This document shows, in pieces, positions 1 to 7,237 of a DNA stretch of 10,765 nt. Below the pieces are notes generated by a model, which saw only the letters and a program-made list of their open reading frames with translations, did not search any database and was not told where the DNA came from. The stretch is from Candidatus Woesebacteria bacterium UBA5073 (lineage in GTDB: Bacteria > Patescibacteriota > Microgenomatia > UBA8517). The position numbers and the translations under genes are program-made. Each line of letters begins with the position of its first letter. Position 1 is the stretch's first letter. The stretch is taken from NCBI GenBank assembly GCA_002415845.1, contig DIAR01000036.1, positions 1 through 10,765 of the forward strand, written 5' to 3'.

Positions 1-252
1 GTTATTTCGACGATGGAAATTGCCGATAAAATAAGGTATGTTATTGATTCGGCTTTATTCAAGCAGGGGAAATACACACCGGTAACCCATCTCCCCATCG
101 TTAATCCCGAAAGGCTGAAGACAGACCCGGTCAAATTGATTATGGTTGGGGCCGCCGGTTATTCCGATGAAATAGTTAAGACGATACGACGCACTTACGG
201 TAAAAAAATGAAAATCGTTGTTTTGAAGGAATTTGATTTAAAGGAGCAATAA
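1..252 (+). CDS. C-methyltransferase, C-terminal fragment (cut by window start)
   Basis: The reading frame is open from base 1 to a TAA at 250-252 and has no good start of its own, so this is the last 83 residues of a gene that begins outside the window. The sequence KQGKYTPVTHLPIVNPERL, followed by a short hydrophobic strand and an acidic SDEIVKTIR helix, matches the C-terminal domain of SAM-dependent sugar C-methyltransferases (the TylCIII/NovU type, Pfam Methyltransf_14). Members are about 400 residues long, so roughly four fifths, including the SAM-binding and zinc-binding parts, is missing here. Known relatives methylate a carbon next to a keto group on nucleotide-activated 4-keto-6-deoxy sugars, which suits a cluster carrying 4-keto-6-deoxysugar genes. 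The next gene starts directly after its stop, and that gene's ribosome binding site lies in its final codons. The family call is fairly firm; the substrate is unknown. Confidence 0.75.
   Translation, partial: VISTMEIADKIRYVIDSALFKQGKYTPVTHLPIVNPERLKTDPVKLIMVGAAGYSDEIVKTIRRTYGKKMKIVVLKEFDLKEQ
241..246 (+). promoter_or_regulatory. Strong ribosome binding site of the B12 radical SAM gene
   Basis: AAGGAG lies six bases before the ATG at 253 and inside the last codons of the methyltransferase gene. It is the clearest Shine-Dalgarno match in the window. It fixes the start of the next gene and indicates translational linkage of the two. Confidence 0.7.
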
Positions 253-1893
253 ATGGACAAAATTTTGTTTATCATTCCGCCCAGTATCCGCTTTAGCGAT
301 TTTATTTATCCCACCACCAACGCCAGACTGAAAAAAAGAAAAGGCAGGCTGTACGGAAATGTCTTGGCCGATATGCCTATCGGAACAATGTCTTTAAGTT
401 CCTATATCAAAAAACACCTGAAGGTTAAAACCAAATTGGTAGATTTTAATATTCTTATCAACAAAGTCGATGATTTTAAACATGTTTCCTTCCATGATTT
501 TTTTGAAGACACTCTTTCAAAACAAATAAAATATAAACCGACCGTCATTTGTATTTCCTGTTTGTTTAGCCCGGCTTATCAAAATTTATTGACGATTGCC
601 CATGTTTGTAAAGAAATCTTTCCCAAAGCTCATATTCTGGCCGGCGGTGCACTACCTACCAATAATTATCGCCAAATCTATGCTCAAAGCGAGGACTTTA
701 CCGGGCTTTGTTACGGGGAAGGGGAAAAACCCATTTTAGGTTTTTTACAAGCTAAAGATAAAACGCGCTTTCTGGCGGGTCATCCTTCCTGGATTACCAA
801 AAATAAAATTAAAGCCGGCAAATCCTTCCGCTTTGATTTCATTGAGAACCTGGATGAAATTCCCTTTTATGATTACGGGCTCTGCAATGTTGATGATTAC
901 AGTTTAAGTCCGGCCATTATTGCTTATTCGGCCGTTAAAGAGAAGGCTCGCAACTTCCATGTCATGACCTCAAGAGGCTGTAATTTCCACTGTACTTTCT
1001 GTTCCTCACACACCGTTCATGGCCGAAGGTTAAGGTATTTTAGTCTTGAAAGGGTCAGGGCTGATCTAACCCGATTGGTTAAAAAATACCATGCCCACAC
1101 CCTAATTTTTCAGGATGATCATTTCTTGGCCGATAAGGAGAGGGCCCTGAAGATTATCGCTATCGTCAAAGAGTTAAAAGTGAAAGCCGTTTTTCAAAAC
1201 GGATTGGCTCTATACACCCTGACCAGGGATGTTCTGGAAGCTTTGAAAGATGCGGGTGTTAATCATTTAGTCTTGGCCGTTGAATCAGGCAGTCAAAGAG
1301 TTTTAACCCAACTGATGCATAAACCCCTGACCCTGGAGATGGTTAAAAGGGTAGCCAGCGATTGTCGCGATTTGGGAATTTACACCGATGCCAATTTAAT
1401 TATCGGGATGCCGGGCGAAACCAAAAAAGACATTAGTGATGCCAGACGCTTTTTAAAAACTTTATCCATCAACTGGTACCGGATTAGTACGGCCACACCC
1501 CTGGTGGGGAGTGATATTTATAAACTGTGTCTTAATAGGAATTATATTGATAAAAACAGTTTTGAGAATTGTCACTATAAAAAAGCGGTTATCACGACTG
1601 AGGATTTTACCCCCGAATACATTGAAGAAATGCAATACTTTTTAAATCTGGAACTTAATTTTGTGGAAAATAGTGACTACCGCTTAGGCAATTACCGGGA
1701 TGCCCTGGATGGTTTTTTAAATGCAATTAAGGCTAAACCAGACCATGCAATTGCTTTTTATTGTGCCTCAAGATGCTATCAGAAATTAGGTAAAACTAAA
1801 CAAGCTCAAATATACCGGAAGAAAGCCAAAGAAATAATAAATAAGAGTCCGTTTTGGAAAAACTATGCCGACAAATTCAAAATTAGCATCTAA
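253..1893 (+). CDS. B12-binding radical SAM protein with C-terminal TPR-like helices
   Basis: A 546-residue protein with the layout of cobalamin-dependent radical SAM enzymes. Residues 1 to about 190 look like a B12-binding Rossmann domain: an opening ILFIIPPS strand, IGTMSLSSYIKK, a conserved-looking LAGGALPTN turn and a CYGEGEKPI segment. The radical SAM barrel follows, with C243-x3-C247-x2-C250 for the [4Fe-4S] cluster, then FQDDHFLADKERA, a VESGSQRVL segment and IIGMPGET, all typical of this class. About residues 473-530 form paired helices resembling a tetratricopeptide repeat. The DxHxxG cobalamin ligand motif was not seen, as in many relatives. Members include methyltransferases, cyclases and other enzymes, so the reaction cannot be read from sequence. 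Its place in a sugar cluster suggests it modifies a sugar, lipid carrier or glycan. The ATG is set by the AAGGAG at 241-246; the 3' end overlaps the next gene by 29 bases. Confidence 0.88.
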   Translation: MDKILFIIPPSIRFSDFIYPTTNARLKKRKGRLYGNVLADMPIGTMSLSSYIKKHLKVKTKLVDFNILINKVDDFKHVSFHDFFEDTLSKQIKYKPTVICISCLFSPAYQNLLTIAHVCKEIFPKAHILAGGALPTNNYRQIYAQSEDFTGLCYGEGEKPILGFLQAKDKTRFLAGHPSWITKNKIKAGKSFRFDFIENLDEIPFYDYGLCNVDDYSLSPAIIAYSAVKEKARNFHVMTSRGCNFHCTFCSSHTVHGRRLRYFSLERVRADLTRLVKKYHAHTLIFQDDHFLADKERALKIIAIVKELKVKAVFQNGLALYTLTRDVLEALKDAGVNHLVLAVESGSQRVLTQLMHKPLTLEMVKRVASDCRDLGIYTDANLIIGMPGETKKDISDARRFLKTLSINWYRISTATPLVGSDIYKLCLNRNYIDKNSFENCHYKKAVITTEDFTPEYIEEMQYFLNLELNFVENSDYRLGNYRDALDGFLNAIKAKPDHAIAFYCASRCYQKLGKTKQAQIYRKKAKEIINKSPFWKNYADKFKISI

Positions 1894-4024
1894 TTTACTA
1901 GCCGAAGACCTGGATCATATTTTGGCCGAAACCCGCGGTCTTTGGAAAAACCTTGAGGGTAAACGCTTATTTATCACCGGTGGAACCGGTTTTATGGGCA
2001 GCTGGCTCTTGGAAAGTTTTGCCTGGGTTAACGAAAAACTAAATCTGAAAGCTTCAGCTCTGGTTTTAACCAGAGACAGCAAGGCTTTTAAGGAAAGAAT
2101 GCCACATTTGGCTAATAACCCGGCGATTAAGTATTTAACGGGTGATGTTAGGAACTTTCGCTTTCCTCAAGGCCAATTTGATTTTGTTATTCATGCCGCG
2201 GCTCCTTCGGCCGTTGATACCTTTAATGATGAAGATCCGCTTAAAACAGCCGAAACCATTTTTGAGGGAACCAAACGGACGCTTGATTTTGCCGTTAAGT
2301 GTAAAGCTAAAAGCTTTCTTTTTACCAGTACCGGTGCAATTTATGGTAAACAACCACCCGAGGTTAAATATCTTCAGGAGAGCCATGTCGGCCTTTCTGA
2401 TTTAACTGACAAGAAGGCGGTTTGGGTTGAAAGTAAACGCATATCTGGCTACCTTTGTGCTTATTATTCAGCCAAGTACGGACTTAATACCAAGATTGCC
2501 CGCTGTTTTAGCTTCGTCGGTCCATATTTGCAACAGGATATTCAGTATGCGATCGGTAATTTTATCCGCGATGGCTTAAAAGGCGGTCCGATTATTGTTC
2601 AGGGTGATGGTAAGCCTTACAGGTCTTATCTATATGCTGCCGATTTGGCGATTTGGTTATGGACGATTCTTTTTAAGGGCAAGTCGGTTCGACCTTACAA
2701 TGTTGGCTCCCAAAAAGCGATTACGATTGGTGATTTAGCTAAGCTGGTGACCAAATGTTTTCCTGAGCCGATTAAGGTAGAAATAAACAAGACTTCAAAG
2801 AAAGCTTCTAATGAGCGCTATGTACCTTCAACCAAAAGGGCTAGGACGGAATTAGGATTAAAAGAAACAGTTGGATTGGAGAAAGCAATTCGAAAAACCA
2901 TTTCTTTCTATCAACAAAAAGAACTTAAACCGGATGAAGCGGTTAAAAGAAATAGCTTGCAAATAGAAAAACCTTATGTCTATGAAAAGATATTGAAATA
3001 TGGCGAGAAAGTTAAAAGGGGAGAGAGTATTGCTATTTTGCAGTTTCAATATGACTATTCCTGTAACCTGAACTGCCAGCATTGTTGTATTGCCAAACTG
3101 CGCCGCAAACCGGGCGATCGGAGTTTTACCATTAAAGACGTTAAAGAACTCTCCAGACAGGCCGACGAAATGGGTTTGGCCCAGTTTGCCATAACCGGGG
3201 GAGAACCACTTCTTTTTCCGGATTTTGATCAGATTGTGGCCGCCATTGACCCCCAGAAGTTTTATATTGCCACCGACACCAACGGTTGGTTGTTGGATGC
3301 CAAAAGAGCCAAACATTTAAAAAAGATCGGGGTAGATAAAATCCAGTTAAGTCTGGATAGCCTTTCGGCTAAGGAACATGACGCCTTCAGGAGAAGAGCC
3401 GGATCTTATAAGAGAGCCATCAGGGCAATTGATGCGGCCCAAGGGGCGGGCCTGAATATTATTATTCAAACGGTTGTTACTAAACAAAGAATTAAATCAA
3501 AAGAGTTTATTTCTTTCCTGGAATTTGCCAAGAAAAAAGGTGTTGGTGTTTTTGTGACCTACGCCAAACCGGTTGGTAATTGGGAGGGAAACTTCAGTTG
3601 TTTGGTTGATAAGAATGATATGAAGTATCTGGATAATCTTGGGAAAAAGTATAATGTTTTTACTCACTTAACGCCGTCATACGGACTTGATTTGGGGTGC
3701 ATTTCCGTTAAAAGAATGATCTCCATTACCAAGTATGGGGATATTATGCCCTGTCCCTATATCCATGTTTCTTTGGGAAATTTTTTCAAGGAGCCCCTAA
3801 AAAAGATTGTTGCCAGGGGAATGAAAATAAAATACTTTGGTAAAAGAGTTGAGACCTGTTTGATTGCTGAAGACAGGCAATTTATTAATAATATTGTCGT
3901 TAAAAAAATCTATGGTAAACTGCCCCCAGTACCTTACTCCGAAGTCTTTTCGGAGAAAGATTATATAAATGAGCAGCAGAAAAAGACAAGAAAATTATTG
4001 CCAGAAGATATTAAAAAAAGTTAG
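1865..4024 (+). CDS. SDR (epimerase/dehydratase) fused to a radical SAM/SPASM domain
   Basis: One uninterrupted 719-residue frame holds two enzymes. Residues about 30-350 are an extended SDR: NAD-binding G39-x2-G42-x2-G45, TSTGAIYG with T156 at the usual Ser/Thr position, then FSFVGPYL, IGNFIRDGL and RSYLYAADLAIWLW, as in nucleotide-sugar epimerases and dehydratases of O-antigen clusters. The expected YxxxK reads W187-V-E-S-K191, so the catalytic Tyr is replaced by Trp. A linker (about 350-388) leads to a radical SAM barrel with C400-x3-C404-x2-C407, an adjacent C408, and GGEP at 445-448. The C-terminal part, with C612, C630 (in a GDIMPCPY context) and C665, resembles a SPASM domain that would hold an extra iron-sulfur cluster. 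No Met lies in the linker, so separate internal initiation is unlikely. The start fits the family's N-terminal ATRGLW-type helix, though no strong ribosome site precedes it. A nucleotide sugar is the likely substrate; the reaction is unknown. Confidence 0.88.
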   Translation: MPTNSKLASNLLAEDLDHILAETRGLWKNLEGKRLFITGGTGFMGSWLLESFAWVNEKLNLKASALVLTRDSKAFKERMPHLANNPAIKYLTGDVRNFRFPQGQFDFVIHAAAPSAVDTFNDEDPLKTAETIFEGTKRTLDFAVKCKAKSFLFTSTGAIYGKQPPEVKYLQESHVGLSDLTDKKAVWVESKRISGYLCAYYSAKYGLNTKIARCFSFVGPYLQQDIQYAIGNFIRDGLKGGPIIVQGDGKPYRSYLYAADLAIWLWTILFKGKSVRPYNVGSQKAITIGDLAKLVTKCFPEPIKVEINKTSKKASNERYVPSTKRARTELGLKETVGLEKAIRKTISFYQQKELKPDEAVKRNSLQIEKPYVYEKILKYGEKVKRGESIAILQFQYDYSCNLNCQHCCIAKLRRKPGDRSFTIKDVKELSRQADEMGLAQFAITGGEPLLFPDFDQIVAAIDPQKFYIATDTNGWLLDAKRAKHLKKIGVDKIQLSLDSLSAKEHDAFRRRAGSYKRAIRAIDAAQGAGLNIIIQTVVTKQRIKSKEFISFLEFAKKKGVGVFVTYAKPVGNWEGNFSCLVDKNDMKYLDNLGKKYNVFTHLTPSYGLDLGCISVKRMISITKYGDIMPCPYIHVSLGNFFKEPLKKIVARGMKIKYFGKRVETCLIAEDRQFINNIVVKKIYGKLPPVPYSEVFSEKDYINEQQKKTRKLLPEDIKKS

Positions 4025-4916
4025 ATCTGACGTAAAAGCCTTCGTTTTTGATGTTGATGGAACAATTAAAAGTTCCTCTGAACCGGAGTATTTACCATTA
4101 GAACTAGTAGAGAAAATTCTTTGCAAGGGTAAATTTGTGGGAATTATTACAGCTTCAGGTGCTTCGGCCATAGAAGGATTAGCTAAACCAATTGTTAGAA
4201 TTATTTCTAAAAAGAACTATCCAATTCCTGTTTATTTTGGGGTAGCAAATGGCGTTGGGTTTTATAAATTAGACAATAAGGGTGTCCATGAATTATGGAA
4301 TTATTCATTAAAAATAAGCGAGGTCAAAAATATTTTACGCGTATGGAAGACGGTAATGAATAAATATGACCTCAGAGAGAACAATTTATTAGAAAAAGGT
4401 TTAACCACCTTAAGAAATTATTTTAAGAAAGATTGGGGTGATAATATTCCTAACAACTTTCTTTCTTTATCTAAAGAATTTAATGGAAAATGTTTTGCAG
4501 AAAAATATAAAGTAACTTTTGTAATACCAAAAGGTGAAATATTGTCACAAGAAAGATTTATAACAATGATACAAAAAGGGTTAGATACAATTCCTGGCCG
4601 TAATAACTACATTATTGACATGGGGGATGCCACTTATGCTCACGTAACGCGAAACCCTGGTTTATTGCCTAAGCGATTTGCTCTTGAGAAAATAATAAAA
4701 GATTTGAAGCTAAGTAGAAAAGAAATTTTAACTTTTGGAGATATGCCATTTGGTAACGATAAAGGTTTGCTAATAAGCGGTCGTTTACCCTATACGTTTA
4801 CTAATAAATTTATAGATAATAAAAAAATTACAATACCTCCATTTCTTTTACCGAAATCCGAATCAAGGCCAATCAGGAGCGTGTACAGAGCTGTTGATTA
4901 TCTTCTTGAAGGATAA
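3969..4916 (+). CDS. HAD-superfamily phosphatase, probably type IIB
   Basis: A 315-residue HAD hydrolase. Motif I is D28-V-D30-G-T, giving the nucleophile and the acid/base Asp. Motif II is probably T61 in GIITASG. Motif III should be a Lys in the LLPKRFALEK region. Motif IV is G-D258-MPFGN-D264, which binds magnesium. The long insert between motifs II and III and the GDxxxGND form suit the cap type IIB (Cof, sucrose-phosphatase and phosphomannomutase-like enzymes). Dephosphorylation of a sugar phosphate is the natural guess. The ATG at 3969 is the only usable start: no in-frame ATG, GTG or TTG occurs between it and motif I. The gene therefore overlaps the previous one by 56 bases, and its first 20 or so residues are overprinted. 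Composition is more AT-rich than its neighbours, with 12 ATA isoleucine codons by my count. It is followed 15 bases later by a P-loop kinase. Confidence 0.82.
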   Translation: MSSRKRQENYCQKILKKVRSDVKAFVFDVDGTIKSSSEPEYLPLELVEKILCKGKFVGIITASGASAIEGLAKPIVRIISKKNYPIPVYFGVANGVGFYKLDNKGVHELWNYSLKISEVKNILRVWKTVMNKYDLRENNLLEKGLTTLRNYFKKDWGDNIPNNFLSLSKEFNGKCFAEKYKVTFVIPKGEILSQERFITMIQKGLDTIPGRNNYIIDMGDATYAHVTRNPGLLPKRFALEKIIKDLKLSRKEILTFGDMPFGNDKGLLISGRLPYTFTNKFIDNKKITIPPFLLPKSESRPIRSVYRAVDYLLEG

Positions 4917-4931
4917 TAATATACGCAGGAT

Positions 4932-5537
4932 ATGGAAAAAAGAAGAGCTAGCACTGAAGATCGAGAGAATAGTCTCTCCTTAAAAACCTGTTTAATAGTG
5001 TTGTCAGGCTTACCTCTTAGTGGAAAATCATTAGTAGCAGATAAACTGGTTAATAGTACTAATTTGGAATTGGTTGATGTCGATGAAGTTAGAAATCGAA
5101 TCGATAAAACCAGAGGGGCCAAAGGTTTAATTAGATTATTAGAATCGGATAAGGAAAAAGAGATAATGATTAACTCCTATACCCTTATGTGTCGACAAGC
5201 AGCAGAAAAAATAGGGCAAGGAATACCAATCGTAATAACTGGAACTTTTTCTCGGGAGGAATTTAAAAAACCATTAACTGTACTGGTCAGACAAATAAAA
5301 TCAGCCCAAATTCCCCTGAAGATCTTTCTTTTGATAGCGACCGATGAGGAAGTAGAAAGAAGAATAGAGAAGCGAAGAGAGGGAGGCGGTCTTTCTAACA
5401 TAGATACTCTAGAAAAATATAAGTGGGCCAAGGGATTATTTTCGAAAATAGGTTTCGCCCCCGTTATTGAAATTGATACCGAAAACCCAGCCTTTATCGA
5501 TAAAATTATTGGGAATTTAAAAGAATTGAAAAAATAA
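4932..5537 (+). CDS. P-loop kinase-like protein
   Basis: A 201-residue protein with a Walker A motif G26-LPLS-G31-K32-S33 after a hydrophobic strand (TCLIVLS). A VDVDEVRNRI segment follows, as in small-molecule and zeta-toxin-like kinases where the acidic residues contact substrate or magnesium. PIVITGTF is a second core strand, and an ERRIEKRR helix is like the arginine-bearing lid of nucleotide and sugar kinases. It probably transfers phosphate from ATP to a small molecule; the acceptor cannot be deduced. A role in making or salvaging a sugar phosphate together with the phosphatase just upstream is inference. The ATG at 4932 is the only reasonable start, with a poor ribosome site. Like the phosphatase, it is AT-rich and uses ATA often (10 in 201 codons), unlike its neighbours. 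The ThDP enzyme begins two bases after its stop. Confidence 0.72.
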   Translation: MEKRRASTEDRENSLSLKTCLIVLSGLPLSGKSLVADKLVNSTNLELVDVDEVRNRIDKTRGAKGLIRLLESDKEKEIMINSYTLMCRQAAEKIGQGIPIVITGTFSREEFKKPLTVLVRQIKSAQIPLKIFLLIATDEEVERRIEKRREGGGLSNIDTLEKYKWAKGLFSKIGFAPVIEIDTENPAFIDKIIGNLKELKK

Positions 5538-5539
5538 AT

Positions 5540-7237
5540 ATGAAAGTCAGCGATTACGTTGTTAAATTTTTAGAGAGTAAGACCGACTCCGTTTTTCTTC
5601 TGTCGGGTGGCGGTATCATGCATTTGGTTGATTCACTTCGTCAGTCAAAGAAATTAAAAGTCTATTGTTGCCATCATGAACAGGTAGCCGCAACGGCTGC
5701 CGAAGGCTACGCTCGGGTTAAGAACGATATCGGGGTTTGTGTTGTGACAACCGGACCGGGGGGAACCAACGCCATAACCGGCGTAGCCGGAGCATGGCTT
5801 GATAGTATTCCGATGTTGGTCATTTCCGGTCAGGTCAAAAGAGACAATATTATTCCCCGGAAAAACGGTAAACCCACTCTTCGGGCTCTTGGTTTTCAGG
5901 AGTTAAACGTCATCGATCTTGTTAAACCGATTACCAAGTATGCCGTGACGGTTAAGAAGGAAGAGGATATCCGTTACGAATTGGAAAAAGCAGTTTATCT
6001 GGCAAAATCAGGCAGGCCCGGTCCTGTTTGGGTGGAGATTCCACTGGATGTTCAAGGACCACTTGATAACAAAACCGGGATGGTTAATGTCCAAAAGTTA
6101 AGATCATTTATTCCGCCCAAGATAAACATAAAAACGCCTCAACTTTCCATGAGTTTGGTAGTTAAAAAACTACAACAAGCCAAAAGACCTCTTTTAATAG
6201 CCGGTAATGGAATAATGCTCTCCGGAGGGGAAGAAGTCCTTTGGAAACTGATTAACAAATTAAAGATAAACGTGGTGACACCGGTTTTAACGGCTGATGA
6301 TTTGGTTACCTATGAATATCCGTATTATTTGGGCCGGCAGGGCATGGTTGGGAATGAAACCGCTAACTATGCGGTTGATAATTGCGACTTGTTACTTATT
6401 GTCGGTGAAAGAATGCAATTAACCCAGACTTCATATGATTACCGCTCTTTTGCCAAGGGGGCTTTTAAAATTATGGTTGATATTGATGCGGCCGAGATGC
6501 ATAAAAAAACCATTAAGATTGATTTGCCCATCCACGCCGATGCTAAATTCTTCTTACAAGAACTTTTGAAACAAAAGATTAATTTAAACCGCTGGGAAGT
6601 AAAAGTAAAAACACCTAAACCGGATGAGTTTCAGGGACAAAAGAAATTCCTTAACGTTTATCGCTTCTTGGAAGAATTGGGTAAGGTTGCCAAGGGTTAT
6701 CATGTTGCTACCGCCAACGGCATGGCCAGTCTGACACCACATCAGGCCTTGCTTATTAAGAGGGGACAGAGATTCATGACCAATGCGGGTTTGGGCCAAA
6801 TGGGTTCGGGGTTGCCTTTGGCCATGGGTGCCTGCATTGCTGCGGGGAAAAAACCAACCATCTGTACTGAAGGTGACGGCTCCTTGATGCTTAACCTGCA
6901 GGATTTACAAACGGTTTTATATCACCACCTACCGATTAAACTGTTTATTTTTAACAACAACGGCTATTACTCAATCCGGGTGACCCATGAAGCCTATTTT
7001 AAAAAGGTCTTTGCGGCCGATCCGAATTCTGGAGTAACGTTTCCCAATTATGAAAAATTGATTAAAGCCTGGGGCCTTCCTTACGTCAAAATCGCCAGTG
7101 ACAAAGAGCTGTTTAAGGTTAAAAAGGTAATTGATGCAAAAGGACCAATTGTTTGTGAGCTGATGCTTGATCCAAAACAGCCGATCCTTCCGAAATGGAG
7201 TGCAAGTCAGTTAAAGGAAACTAAATTAGACAAATGA
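5540..7237 (+). CDS. Thiamine diphosphate enzyme, acetolactate synthase/YerE-like
   Basis: A 565-residue protein with the three-domain layout of the acetohydroxyacid synthase superfamily. The N-terminal pyrimidine-binding domain carries HHE47QVAATAAEGYAR, in which E47 is the invariant Glu that activates the cofactor, followed by TTGPGGTNAITGVAGAW. The central domain spans about residues 190-340. The C-terminal domain has the cofactor motif G445-D446-G447-S448, with N472-N473-N474 following at the usual distance. These enzymes decarboxylate pyruvate and pass the two-carbon unit to an acceptor. In a cluster with RfbF, RfbG and RfbH the best-known parallel is YerE of yersiniose synthesis, which adds that unit to C4 of a CDP-3,6-dideoxy-4-keto sugar. 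True acetolactate synthase for branched amino acids is less likely, because no small subunit or ilv genes are near. Its stop shares the ATGA at 7234-7237 with the next gene. Confidence 0.85.
   Translation: MKVSDYVVKFLESKTDSVFLLSGGGIMHLVDSLRQSKKLKVYCCHHEQVAATAAEGYARVKNDIGVCVVTTGPGGTNAITGVAGAWLDSIPMLVISGQVKRDNIIPRKNGKPTLRALGFQELNVIDLVKPITKYAVTVKKEEDIRYELEKAVYLAKSGRPGPVWVEIPLDVQGPLDNKTGMVNVQKLRSFIPPKINIKTPQLSMSLVVKKLQQAKRPLLIAGNGIMLSGGEEVLWKLINKLKINVVTPVLTADDLVTYEYPYYLGRQGMVGNETANYAVDNCDLLLIVGERMQLTQTSYDYRSFAKGAFKIMVDIDAAEMHKKTIKIDLPIHADAKFFLQELLKQKINLNRWEVKVKTPKPDEFQGQKKFLNVYRFLEELGKVAKGYHVATANGMASLTPHQALLIKRGQRFMTNAGLGQMGSGLPLAMGACIAAGKKPTICTEGDGSLMLNLQDLQTVLYHHLPIKLFIFNNNGYYSIRVTHEAYFKKVFAADPNSGVTFPNYEKLIKAWGLPYVKIASDKELFKVKKVIDAKGPIVCELMLDPKQPILPKWSASQLKETKLDK

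Noticed and set aside
13..252. A separate small 79-residue gene starting at the ATG at 13.
   Set aside because: The frame is open upstream to base 1 and the sequence matches the C-terminal domain of a larger methyltransferase, so it is a fragment cut by the window.
2462..2476. A second YxxxK pattern (Y200-YSA-K204) in the SDR half that might stand in for the missing catalytic Tyr.
   Set aside because: It lies 13 residues downstream, in the helix that other family members fill with a similar Tyr-rich AYY..YG segment. K191 already aligns with the catalytic Lys, so this is a chance match.
2858..3316. A 152-codon open frame on the minus strand opposite the SDR-radical SAM junction.
   Set aside because: It is antisense to a coding region with strong conserved motifs, and its translation shows no recognisable domain.
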